A stretch of DNA of 64,000 bases, taken from contig JAWLBA010000006.1 in NCBI GenBank assembly GCA_041395165.1, forward strand, positions 31,961 to 95,960. The letters are read 5' to 3'. The notes under the pieces are model-generated. The model saw nothing but the letters and a program-made list of their open reading frames with translations. It was not told the DNA's origin and ran no database searches. The translations under genes and the position numbers were made by a program. The stretch's first letter is position 1; the number at the start of each line of letters is the position of its first letter. This DNA comes from JAIBCM01 sp041395165. Its GTDB lineage: Bacteria; Verrucomicrobiota; Verrucomicrobiia; JADLBR01; JAIBCM01. Below are positions 25,671 to 37,700 of the stretch, piece after piece.

Positions 25671-28600
25671 ATGGCCAAGGGTAAAAAAGCAGCTGGTGGA
25701 GTCACTGATGAACTCGGTAAGGCTATAAGGAGAGCCCAATATGCCTCTAAACATAAGCCAGACATTCCAGTCAAGGTCAAAGTAGACATCACAGGTAAAG
25801 GTGAATCTGTCGATTTTGATTTTGGCGATGCAGTAAAACTGTTAAGGGCGCGAACCCTTGCCGAAGAGCGTGATAGGGCAGCTGAAGAGGCTGAAGCAAG
25901 AGTTGAACCTTTGTTGACTCGCGCTTTGGAAGCCAGGAGAGTTTATGACCGTGACGCAGCTGAAGCAAGACGATTAAACGCAGAAGCTGAGGTTGCAGAA
26001 TTAACTGATAAGCCTGCTATGACGAGACTCGCTGAGGAAGCTGAGGCTAGAGCTCGTGCTTCTCAAGAAAGATTTCGAGCTTTGGATGAGCAAGCTCAAG
26101 GCGCGAAAGTTTTAGCGCGGCGTCGACGTGATGCCGCAGATGCTGCCGAGATGGATTTGAGCGCTATCGAAGTGTCAACCAACGCTTACGCGCGTCAGCA
26201 AGCAATAGGTCGTGCCATTGAACAAGCCGAAGCAAGAGAAAAACAAATTGGATGCGAAGAAGCAGCCGATGAAATTGTGGCCAATCTTACTCAAATTACT
26301 GCCGATTATCGGAAGGCTATAATAGATCGAGCAAAAGCTGGGGTTGATATTTCTGATGCCCAAAAACGTTTAGCCAAAGCCCAATTACATGCAAGACGTT
26401 CTAGCGTTGATCCTGATAGTTCTGATCGAGAAATAAAAGAAGCTGAGGCTGCTTTGGAGCAAGCAAAGGCTGCACGTCAAGAGGCAAAAGAAAGATGTGA
26501 CAAAGGAGTTAACAGTAGAAAGACCTGGAGAAAAAAGGCAGAGCGTTTATTAGAAGATCAAGATGCAGTTGATTTTTTAGGTGACACTCGGGTTGGACAG
26601 ATTCAAGAGGTGCTTACTACGGCGGAGCGTGTTGCAGACGAACTCGCATTGGAAAAAGCTGGCCTACAAGCAGAGAAAACTATCAACAAGCTTGATGAAT
26701 TAACGAATAAAATGGAAATGGCGGGGTTCGATCGAGAGCAAGCGCGTCAAGCTAGGTTAGAAGCGCAAAAACGGCTTAGAGAGGCTGTAACTGATGATGA
26801 AATTCGAGATGCCCAAAAGCAATTAGAGATTGCAGATCAGCGTTATGAAGAAACTGACAAGCTTTATAAAAGTCAAGTAACCACACAAACTCATCACAGA
26901 AAACAAGCTGAAGCAAGATTGGCAGAACTCAATAAAGACGACCCAGAGTATGAACTGTTAAAAAGCGCTCTAGGGAGAACTCGGCCTGCTATTAGTATGC
27001 AGGAACGACTTTTGAATGCTGCTGTTGAGCGTGATGAAGCTTATGCCAATTTGGCTCAAACCCAACAGAGATGGCGTGATGCGATGCAAAGCGCTAGCGC
27101 TAGCGATGATTCGGGGGTGCAAGTGGCGGCTGAAAATCTTCGAATAGCTAAAGAGGAACTTTATTCTATCGATTCTAGAATTATAGTGTTGCAAAACACT
27201 GTTAAGGGATGGTTGGATGATGATTATTTGCCAGTGGCTGAACGTGAAGGTTTATTATCAGTCCTTGATACGGTTCAAGCCACCAATGCCGAGCGCGAAA
27301 CTATCTATGTTTTGGATGGTTTGGCGGAAAGCAGAATTAAGATCGATTTAACTATCCAAGCGAAAGACGAGGCACATCAAGCTCGGGAAAGCCGCTAGAG
27401 ACGAATTAAGAGAGATATGAATCTGGTGGAGATACAAAAGAAGCTGAAAAAAACGTTGAACAATTACGAGAGCACTATGAAGCTGTAAGAGAACGCTGGC
27501 TTAGAAAGATCTGGCGTCAAGCATTGGGAAAAAAGATACGACGATATCATTCCAGCTGAAAATGTGGTAACCGCTCGATTAAATCAAGATGCCATTTTTA
27601 TTGCTACTAGACTTGAGAATGCTTTAGCAATTAGAGAGAACCTTGTTCCGGAATATGAGCGCCTTATGCTTGCTAGAAGGAAGCTGTCAGGGCCACGGAA
27701 CTTCAACTAACAGGTGAAAATGGTGAGGCGTTAAGAGAAGTAGAGGATACGATTAGGCAAATTGAAGAAAAACTTATACCTATCAGAAAGCAAGTTCATC
27801 GAAATCAAAACAGTGTTGAATTTTTTGGGGAAAAAGCCAATGAATTATTAGCGGATTCTAATAATAATGTTATTGCAGATATTAATCGGGAGAGGCTTGA
27901 AAATGGGATTACCCAAGTTGTTCAAAGAGTAAGTTATCCAAAAGATATTGCGGATCTTCTTGATTCGGCAACAAAACAACTCGAACTCGAATATAATGCT
28001 GTTGTTAAGGCTCGTGCTGACCTTCAAGAGGCCAGAGAATATCTTGCTTTAGCTCGTGAAGCGAAACAAGATATTGAGAGCGCTGAGAGCGCATATAAAG
28101 ACGCGCAAGAGGCTATTTTGGAAGCGGAAAGAGTCTTGAGAGCTCATTTTGCTCACAGTGTAGCTTGGGAGAGAAGGGCGAAAAATCTTTTAGAGCAAGA
28201 GGGTTTACCCGAATCAGATCGTTTAGCCCTTCAAAAAAGCTCTGGGTGAAGCAGGAGACCTTGGTTAGCAACGCGTGAGCCAGATTATATATTAAGCGGT
28301 TTGGCTGGAGAAAAGAGAACGATCTGACGAAGCTAATGCAGCATTCGTCCGAGCTCAGGAAGTTCGGAGAAACGGCGTTGCAAAAATTGAGGGCTGCGCA
28401 AGAAACTGGTGAATCGGGACAAATTGAAATAGCTCAGTCAAATCTTGAAAAAATTCAAGCGGCTTATGATCTTGCTGCGATGGAGCGGGTATAACCTCGA
28501 CGACAAACACATCTGTTGTGGAGACGAAGAGCCATTTCAGCCGGGGTGATAACAGCATCAGCAGTGGGCGGAGTTTTGATGAGCGATACGGCGGCAGCGG

Positions 28601-30061
28601 CAGCGAAGGGAGCTACCTGACGGAGTAGGTAATGAAAATAAACTTGGATGCGCAGGCTGAAGAGAGCGAAGGTCTGAGGGTTTGTTGAAGCTAATGATAA
28701 GGAGTGGCAAGCGGCTAAGGCCCAGTATGAAATGTTATTGCCAGAAGGGACGAGCCCAGATGATGTAAGCGTAAACTACATAGCTATAGGAAGTATATGA
28801 GATGGAGGCTTTGAATGAAGCCACGCGGCGTTTTGAAGCAGCGGAAAAATCAGGACAACAAAAGTTGAAGTGCTTATAAAACCCGTGAAGAAGCACGGGC
28901 AGAGGCAGCTCAGCGAACCGGGGCTACAGACCATCTTTAGCAGCTCGACATGCCAACCGAAAATTGCATGAAGCGCAAGAAGGGCTAAAAGCAGTTTCCA
29001 CCACGGCGCGCGAATTATTAGAGCGTCAAAGAGCAAATCAGAAAGATCTGGAAGCAGTAAGAGCAGCTTTGGAAGAGACAGAGGCAGAGCAAACAGCACT
29101 GGAGGTTATGAGGGATTCTTCTTCGCCTTTTGTAGAAGGGAGTCAGCAAGATATCGTGACGCTTACAGTGGTTAATGAGCAGCGGTTAGAACAAGCCAGA
29201 GCTCAATTGGCTAGAGCCGAAGCGGAAGCTAAGTTGATAGAAACAGCGTATGCGCAACTCTCACCCAATGGCAAAAGTTTGGAAGAGCTTGCAGCAGGAG
29301 AAGAGGTTCAAAGTCGTGTGCAAGAAGCGAGGGTTGTGGCAGCTCAAATTGTAGCTAATGAAGCCGAACACAACTATGTGCAGGAACGGGTTAGGCCTGA
29401 GCGTCCAGGCTTTGAACATTGGGAAGAAGAAATTCTTGCCGCAAAAGAAGGTAGAGAACCTGAAAGAGTGGGGGATGGTAATGGTTTAGTTGAGTTAGTA
29501 AGTGATGAAATGCCTGTAGAAGGCTCTTCCATTTATCATATCACGCAATATTTGGCGCCCTATTTAGATAAGAAAGGCGAACGTCTAGAAGATCCGATGT
29601 TATTGGCTGAACTGGTTGCTAACTACCATCAATTACCTGAGAATTATCGAACTATGGCAGATAAGCTGCTGCCCCCGGAAGTCAAAGCAAAGGCACTGCT
29701 GGCTTATGATTTTTATCAGGCGAATGAAATGAGAGACGAGATGGAACTGGATCGATCGCTTTCACGAGACATGTATGGGCCAGTGATACCTGATCAACAA
29801 ACGCCTGAGCCGCAGAAGAAGCCAGAAGCTGAGAAAGCTAACGATAAGTTAGTGGATAATAATAAACCATCTCCTAAAAAAGATGTTTGGACAAAAATTG
29901 AAGAACAACAATCTGCCAATTACACCCCCAATGTTTGGCAATCGCCTCATTTGGCGGAAGAGATTTGCGAGTCTGGTGGAGAATATGAAACCGCAATGAG
30001 TGTGGAGGAACAGGTCTCTTCGCAAAATCCGGCTTCCCATGCGCCTGCCCCCAAGTGTTAA
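25671..30061 (+). pseudogene. Giant helical repeat protein 1, frame-disrupted
   Basis: I do not recognise this family. Opens MAKGKKAAGGVTDELGKAI, then a short strand-rich motif (VDITGKGESVDFDFGDAVKLL) and long Ala/Glu/Arg-rich helices predicted to form coiled coils. The frame is intact to 27398 (575 aa), disrupted at several points between 27399 and 28963, and open again to 30061. Collinearity with protein 2 persists in the disrupted part. One stretch, about 27704-28249, reads continuously and contains the unit ending LLEQEGLPESDRLALQ. A hydrophobic segment (AGVITASAVGGVLM) lies near 28540-28580. The C-terminal tail has NYTPNVW, GGEYETAMSVEEQVSS and ends PAPKC. Corrected length would be about 1460 aa. 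The lesions look like multiple 1-base indels rather than deletions. Confidence 0.72.
29701..29948 (+). repeat. Long direct repeat, copy 1 (3' part of giant gene 1)
   Basis: This stretch is nearly identical at the nucleotide level to 34234-34486 in gene 2. Shared words include GACGAGATGGAACTGGATCG and GATGTTTGGACAAAAATTGA, with a few substitutions and small indels. Identity at DNA level exceeds that of the upstream coding parts, which suggests recent duplication or gene conversion. Confidence 0.75.
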
Positions 30062-30089
30062 AGATTTTTTTGTAATTTCTAGAAACCAT

Positions 30090-30118
30090 TTGACAATAAC
30101 TCCTTTATGAGTTTTATT
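30090..30118 (+). promoter_or_regulatory. Promoter of giant coiled-coil gene 2 (shared element, copy 2)
   Basis: GAAACCATTTGACA with -35 TTGACA (30090-30095), a 17-nt spacer and TTTATT (30113-30118), as in copy 1, although the spacer sequence differs. It lies 29 nt after the stop of gene 1, so gene 2 has its own promoter. The start ATG is 35 nt further on. Confidence 0.65.
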
Positions 30119-30152
30119 GCTTTTTTTATTAAAATAGAGAAAATTCCGTTGA

Positions 30153-33100
30153 ATGGCTAAGGGAAAGAAAATAGCTAAAAAAATTGTAGACGAACTTGTT
30201 GGTGGAGCTATAGCAAGTGCCAAAAAAGGCTCTAAAAAGGCTAAAGTTTTGCGTCATACAGGTAAAGTAGATATTGACGTAACCGGGAGAGGTAGCTTTC
30301 GAGAGTTTGATTTCGAAGATGCGGTCAAAGTTTTAAAAGCTAAAGACTTTGCCGAAAATCGTGAAGCGGCGGCTGAAGCAGCCGAAGAAGCTGCGCAGAG
30401 AATGGGCGCTCGCGCTGAAGAGGCAGCGGGTGTTCTTAATGGAGATCGGGCCGAAGCAAAACGACTAAGAGCAGAAGCCGAAGCGGCAACAGGGGCTGAT
30501 GCTTCAGCCAAAGCCAAACTCGCTGAAGCAGCTGAAGCCAAAGCAAAGTTATCTCAAGACAAATTTCAGACTTTGGATGATGAAGCAGCTCGAACTAAAG
30601 CCGTAGCACTTCGACGTCGAAACGAAGCGGATGAAGCGGTGGATCATCTTACTACTATTGAGGGTCAAACTGGTGCAGTGGAACGCCAAAGAGCCATAGA
30701 TGCCGCTATTGAACAAGCGGAAGAAAGAGCTGCTCAGATTGCTCGAGAAGAAAGAGCTGACACGATTATTGGTAATTTAGATCGATATGCAGCCGAATAT
30801 CAGCAGGCGATGCGGGATAAAGCCCAAGCAACTGCTAATATAAAAGAGGCGGAAAAAGTTTTAGCACAAGCTAGGTTGAATTTGGAGCGTCCAGGAGCGG
30901 ATCGTGAAATAGCAGCAGCAGAGATCCAAGCAGCTGAAAAGGCGCTCGAGGAAGCAAAAGTGGCTTGGGAGAAAGCAACGAAAATCTATCTCCAAAAAAA
31001 TGGTGTTAAAAATAATTGGAGAACAAATGCGCGTGAATTTTTAGCTGAAGAGGAAGAAGCCGCTACATTAGAACCTAGACAGGTCGATGCCGTGCGTAGG
31101 GCGCTTGAAGAAGCGGATAATGCTGGCAAAGTAGTTGCTGCGGAAAAAGAAGGTAAAAACGCACCTTACATTATCAACCGATTAGAAACTTTTGCAGCGG
31201 AACTCGATCAAGCCGGTGTTTTATTGCAACGAGCGCGTTTAGCTAAAAAAGAAGCAGATGAAGCACTTGAAGCAGCGAAAAAAACTGGTGATGGGGTTGA
31301 AATTGCCCAAACGAAAGCTGACTTGGCCGATGCAGAGGTTAAAAGACTTGAAGTTACTTATAATGGCAAAGTGGGAGGAGTAACACGTTGGAGACTTGAA
31401 GCGCAAAAACTCATAGCTAGAACAGATGATGCTACAGAAAAGGAGTTACTTGAGAATGCTATTAGCCAATCCGTGCCCACGGTAAGTTTACCGGATCGAG
31501 TGATGGAAGCTGCTGCTGAACTTGATCAAGTTTATATTAGACTAGCCAAGGCTCAAGAAAATTGGCGTAAGGCGGTTAAAGAGAGCAGCACGAGTGATGA
31601 TCCTAAGGTTGAAGCCGCCGCTCAAGATCTTAAAGAGGCCAAGGCAGCCCTTAAAGATAGCAATCAAAGAGTTAACGCGATGAACCAAAGAATTGTAAGG
31701 GTTTTAGGAGATCATCGCCTGCCTGTTGGAGATCGCACGGCATTAGAGTCAGCATCGACTGCGATAAAAGCGGTAAATGATGAACATGAAGCGCTCTACA
31801 CTTTGGATAATATCGCGGAGTATGGTATCAAACGAGAAACTAATTTGCGAGCCAGGGATGAAGCGGCTCAAGCGCTTAAAACAGCTGAAAAAAGATTTGC
31901 TAAGGGAGAGGGAACTCAGGCTGAGGTTCATGCGGCACAAGTAACTTTAGCAAGAGCGGAAGCGCAATATCAAAGAAGCAGGATCAGTCATGACCGTTGG
32001 CAAAATAATTACGATCACTTACTTTCTCCTGAAGAAAGAGTGGCGACCAAAGTCAATGAGAAGGCAATTCGAGTTGCTAGCAGATTGGAAACCGCTTTGG
32101 AAGAGCGTGGTCCATTGATCGCTCGCAAAGATGAAGCTTTTGCCGCTATGAAAACAGCAGAAGCTCGGGCCAAACAACTTGAGCTTGCGGGAGATACCGT
32201 TCATTTATCGGGTGCCCAAGCAGAAGCTCAAGCTGCAGCTCAGGCATTTCGAAGAGCCGAACTCGATCTTCATCGAAACTATATCATTATTTCAAATTCT
32301 GAAGGATATGCACAAGCTTTAGTTAGAGATCCAGACAAGGTTCTCGACTCTTCAAACCGACAAAAACTTGAAGCGGCTTTGGCTCGAATCAATGTTGGAG
32401 ATCGTAAACCTACCGATCAAGCGGATTGTCTTCGTGCTGTTGCGGAAGTGCGAGATTTGGATTATGAAGCGGTTTCCAAAGCTCAAAAAGGAATGCGTGA
32501 GGCCAGGGAATATCTTGCTGAAGCGCGTCGAATGGGAGATGATATAGAAGGTGCTGAGGCTGAATTTGAAAAAGCGGCAGCTCAACTTGCAGAAGCTGAA
32601 GATAATCTTCGATCTAGTACGCTTAGTATTGGTGAGCGTGCAAATCATCTTAGTCAGTTATTAGAGCGCGAAGATTTGCCCGAACCGGATCGTAGAGCTA
32701 TTCAAGAAGCTCTCGATGAAGCAGAACGCTTAAAAGCAGCACGTGAACCCGAGTTTATACGAGGCAATCTTGCAGAAAAGGCAGAACAAAGCAAAGAGGC
32801 TTATGAGGCGTTAGTAAAAGCGCGTCAAATTCGAGATCAAGCTCAAAGGGAGGTGGACGCGGTAGTAGATAGTGGTAATGAAGAAGCAAAGAGAAACGCT
32901 GCGGCAAAATTGGCAGAGGCTTTAGATGATTGTGATCGTGCTCAAAAATATTATGACGCCAAAAAAATGGCTTATCAACGCTGGCAGCAAAAAGCTATTG
33001 CGACGGGAGTGATAGCCGCGGCGACAGTGGCAGTTATGGGGGAGACCGCGGCGGCAGAGGTCAGTGAATTGCCTAAGGGTTTGGGTCAAGAAACTGAGGC

Positions 33101-34589
33101 AGATAAAAAGGTTTGGGAAGAAGCCCAGCTGCGAGTCTTTGTTCAAAAGAATAATAAAGAATGGCAGGATGCCAAGGCAGAGTATGAAATGGCCAAGAAA
33201 GCTGTGTTTCCACAGGGGACTGACAGTGATGAAGCATTAGGCTACATCAACCTCGCTAGCGTGGAGCAAATGGACGCCTTGAATCGAGCTACCTTGCGTT
33301 TGAGTCAAGTTGAGGACTTGGTGGAAGCACAAGTTCAAGCCCTGAAAAAAGTGCGTGAAGAAGCACGAGTAGAGGCAGCTCAGCGAGCCGGAGCTGCAGA
33401 CCATCTTTTAGTAGCTCGACATGCCAACCAGAAAATTGCATGAAGCGCAAGAAGGGGTAAAAGCGGTTCCTACTACGGCTCGAGAATTGTTATTGCATCA
33501 AAGAGCAAATCAGAAAGATCTGGAAGCAGCAAAGGCCGCAGTAGAAATGGCGGAATCAGGAGAGCGGCTTTAAATGTCATGAGAACTTCTTCTTCCACTT
33601 TTGTTCAAACAAGTGAGGAAGATATAGCTACTCTTGAAACGGCAATAAAGAGCAATTGGAACTCGCTAGGGCTGAATTAGCCAGAGCCGAAGCAGAAGCC
33701 AAGGTTATCGCAGAAGCGCATAGAAAGCTCGGCCTGATGGAAAAGTTTAGAAGGACTTGCAGCGGAGAAGAAGTTCAAAGTCGGGTCAGGAAGCTAGATT
33801 GGTGGCGGCGCAAATTGCGGCGAATCAAACAGAGCATGATTACGTTCAGGAACGAGTTAGACTTCGCGTGAAGATCGGAGACAGGCATTGGAGATTGGGC
33901 CCAAGAAATTCTTGTTAAAAGAGCAGAGAGAGAAGCCAAAGAGCAAATAGGTTGGAAAAAGCAGCGAAGGGTATCGTTGAACCCATCAGCGATGAGGAGA
34001 AGGAGCTTGGCTTTGGTTATGATCCGAAGAGTGGAAACTTTACGAACTTTGAAGGCCCCTTATCATGAGGACAACGAACAACTTGGCAGCAAAATATGGT
34101 CCTGAAGGAGCAAATTTCGGATCCTAGATTCTTAGTTTGGTTCGTTGAAAACTACGATAAATTACCTTCCAATACAACAAGCTATGCTCGATGAGATTCT
34201 ACCGCCAGAATTGAAGGAATTTGCTTTGGTTGCGTATGATTTTTATCAGGCGAATGAAATGAGAGACGAGATGGAACTGGATCGATCGCTTTCAAGAGAT
34301 CTGTATGGACCAGAGATAGTGATGGCTGATCAACAAACGCCCGGGCAGAAGAAGCCAGAAGCTGAGAAAGCTAACGATAAGTTAGTGGATAACAACAAAA
34401 CCATCTCCTAAAAAAGATGTTTGGACAAAAATTGAAGAACAACAATCTGTAAATTACACCCCCAACGTTTGGGAATCGCCTGATGTGAATTATTGTGGTG
34501 ATGATAGTGCTTACAAAACGACAATGAGTGTGGAAAAGTATGAGGCAAAATGTGGTTCCAACTTCCCAGGCACTATACCGAAGTCTTAA
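30153..34589 (+). pseudogene. Giant helical repeat protein 2, frame-disrupted near the 3' end
   Basis: Family not recognised. The best preserved of the three, with 1096 intact residues (30153-33443). MAKGKKIAKKIVDELVGG, then VDIDVTGRGSFREFDFEDAV, then seven or so helical units of about 110 residues. Their Trp or Arg-rich corners fall near residues 287 (NNWRTNA), 410 (RWRLEAQ), 503, 613 (DRWQNNY), 714, 826 (GERANHL) and 941 (RWQQKA), and several corners are followed by an LP-x-x-DR-x-x-(L/I) linker. A hydrophobic patch (ATGVIAAATVAVMG) lies near 946-959. An extra base near 33430 relative to gene 1 (CCAGAAAATT against CCGAAAATT) breaks the frame, and more indels follow to about 34410. The tail NYTPNVWESPDVNYCG...YKTTMSVEKY ends at TAA 34587-34589. 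Corrected length is about 1479 aa. No signal peptide at the N-terminus. Confidence 0.75.
34234..34486 (+). repeat. Long direct repeat, copy 2 (3' part of giant gene 2)
   Basis: The partner of 29701-29948. It contains one extra A in AACAACAAAACCATC relative to AATAATAAACCATC in copy 1. This is one of the frame breaks in gene 2. Confidence 0.75.
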
Positions 34590-34653
34590 TTTATTGTTTG
34601 CCACGGTAGGTTTTTCAATCTGTCGATTGTTACAAAATTGCCAATGAAACAGT

Positions 34654-34682
34654 TTGACAAAGTTTTTTTATGGATTTTATTT
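34654..34682 (+). promoter_or_regulatory. Promoter of giant coiled-coil gene 3 (shared element, copy 3)
   Basis: GAAACAGTTTGACA with -35 TTGACA (34654-34659) and TTTATT or TTATTT 16-17 nt downstream (34676-34682). One base of the 14-nt upstream word differs from copies 1 and 2. It lies in the 139-nt gap between genes 2 and 3; the rest of that gap is AT-rich and shows nothing else. The gene 3 ATG is at 34729. Confidence 0.6.
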
Positions 34683-34728
34683 CTTCTGTGTTAGGTTATT
34701 GCAATTTTTAGAACTATTTGAATAAGTT

Positions 34729-37700
34729 ATGGCAAAAGGTAGAAAAGGTGGAGTAGATGGTGGACATAGATCAGACTCTCAAGGACATAAGCGGGATGTT
34801 GGTGCGCATATACATGAAAAAGTAAAAAATGGTTTACCAGACTTAGATGCGGCAAGGGTGGATTTAGAGGTTTCGAAACATGAAAGTGAGCTGGGTATTG
34901 CAGCTGAACAGGTTGCTGAAGCGGGAGCTAAATTGAGAGAAGCTCGTGATGGAGGAGATTCTGAGAGTATTGCCCGAGCTGAACAAAACTTTGCAGCAGC
35001 TGTTGCTCGTCAAAGAGACATTAGCCTAAGTGCTGAAGGCTGGCTTAGGGATCGCGTATTAACTCCAGAGGCAATGGATAAACTACAGGACTCATTGACG
35101 AAAGCACAAGCTGCTATGAGAGAGGCAGAGTTAGCTGTGGGCAGAAAACTTCCAGAAGTTGGAGAAGAAATTGGGGCAATAAATGATGTGCCTGAAAAGT
35201 CTGATAAAAAACCTAGAAAAATGAAGGCGATAGACGCATCAGAGGAATCAATGAATAGGGCGCTATTAGCCCTTGATGAACAAGGAATTACAGTGCCTTC
35301 TCATCATCCTTTGGTGAAGTTTTAGCTAGACGTCGAGATACTTATTTGGCTTTGCAGGAAGCGAGGAAGCTGGGAGATATCGATGGAATCAAGAGGCTGA
35401 AAAAAAAGATGCTACCGCTAGGACTACACTTGCAAATAGAGCAAGAACATATGGTTTTGAAACCCAAGCAAAAGATGCTTGGAAAAAAATGGAAGGCAGG
35501 CGCAAAAGTAAAAAAAGAAGAGAAACTGGAACTAACTTAGCGGCAGAGGACTTGTCCCAAATTCAAACCGAAAAAGATTATCTTCAGGAGCATAATATTA
35601 CCAGTCCGGCAGTTATTCGGGCTTTTGCGGACATGCGAGAAAAATATCAAGATCTTCAAAATTTTTACTTAAAACATGATGCACCTAAGGGAGATCCTAA
35701 TGGCGCTACGCACCAACCCGGCTTCAAGGAGAAAGCTAGAGCCTATCAAATGGCTCAGGAAAAATATAAACGACTCTGCGAAGGGGCAGGCATCAATTAT
35801 GGCGATGTGGCGAAGCCTGCTTGGGAGCATGTACGAGATAGAATAGATCAGAAAATGGGGCCAGAATTTGCTTTGATTCGACAAAAAAAACTTCAATCAG
35901 AGGCACCTCATTTGAGTGATGAACTTGAAGCACTTAGGAATAGGGGTATCAATAACGATTTAGCGTTAGCACAAGCTTTAAAAGAATATAAAGAGGCTTA
36001 TTGTGCTTCAATAGAAGCAAGAAAAGGGGATGATACAACAAAAATAATCCAAGCTGAAGCAGAACTCGCTAATAAAAGACGAGTATTAATGCGTGAAGCT
36101 GGTGAGGATCGTCGTGATGTTGTTCAATCGGTTTGGGAAGATTTTGTGTTGGGTGAAGTGAGAGCCGAAAGGCGTGGCATAAGTCAAGAATCGCTTGATC
36201 GTGCCGGTTTGGTACTTGCTAGACATGGAATCACTAGTGAAGCCTCAAAAACGGCCTTGGCTGGCTTCATTGAGGCTCATGAAGCGATACACTTTAGACC
36301 TAGCAATGTTACAAGAGAAGAACTCGTTCAACTACAAAATAATTACAGAACTGCAGGTCGGAGTCTTGAAAACTCTCTGGGAGGTGTAAAACTATCTGAT
36401 GCTAATGGTATTACCCGAAAAATTGCAGATGAGATTCAAAAACAGACACAGAAAGAAGTTGCTAAAAGGATAAGAGAAACTGGTTGGATAGAAGGAGAAG
36501 GTGTTGCTGCTACCAGGGCTGAAAAATTACTTAATGAACATGGTGTAAGTGCAAAGAGTCAAGAGATTAAAAACCGGTTAGTTCAAGTTATAGAGGCCTA
36601 TGATGAAATCCACTTAACATCTCGAGAAGGTAATGTGCCTCGTCCTATTTCAAGCAGATATCAATATGCCCGCGACATGTTTGAAGAGCATTGTAGAAGA
36701 AATGGGATACCTGATGAAGTAGCAGAAAAGGTTTTAAATGGTGTTAAAGATCAGATGGAAAGAGAAAAACGTAGGAGGATATCAGGCGGTGGTGCAGCAG
36801 TAGCAGGAGCTGTGGCACTGGGAATGTTGGCAGGGAGCGAAGGAGAAGCTAGAGCGCAAGATGAGAACTATGGGTTAGCAGTTCGAGCTATAAACGATAC
36901 TTTAGGTCTCGAAGAGGGGGATGAAGATTTAGTGGGGGCGCTTGCAAAGCTTAAGGAAGCCTCAGAAAAGTTGGACGTAGCACGCTTAGCTCATAACCAA
37001 GTTCAAGGAGTGTTGAGGCAGGGAGCTATTGAAGGAGAAAATGCGAAGACTTATGCTGCCAAGCAAAGAGCAGTAATAAAAGCGCAAGAGCAATATAGTG
37101 AGGCGCGCAATCACTTTAATGAAATGTGCAAGAGTAAAGGCATTAATGCATCACAAGCCGATATCATTTGGGATAGGATACGGGGCAAGTATTACTCACA
37201 AGAAGAGATGGTATTAGCTAAAACCGCTAGAGATAACGCATTGGCACAATGGCAACAAGCCGTCGCAGCATTGCCTGAAGCTATAAAAGCAGCAGAAAAA
37301 ATAAACAAAAACCCAGGTGCGACCCAAGAGCAAAAAGCTCAAGCAGAAGAAGCGGTAAGAGCAGCTGTGGCTGAGGTACCACAAAGAACAAAAGCCTACT
37401 GGGTGCTTAACAATCGCTATGAGCGAATGGCTGGAGTGATGAAAGTTTCCCTGCCATCGGCTAAACTACCGGAGGAAACAAAAGCTGAACAGCGATCTAA
37501 CCCAAAAGAAGGAGCACCTGGCCCAAGTGCTCGAGCGGTGGCGCAATATACCAATGCTCAAGCGCGAGAGGCCAAAGAAAGACAGGCAGCGGCAGAAGTT
37601 GCAGCGGCTGTAATACCTGGAGCTGTTTCTGCACAGATGGCGGTTGTTGCTCTAGCTCAGAGTGGGGTGAATGAGGCAGAAGCGCTAAAACAAGAGGCCA

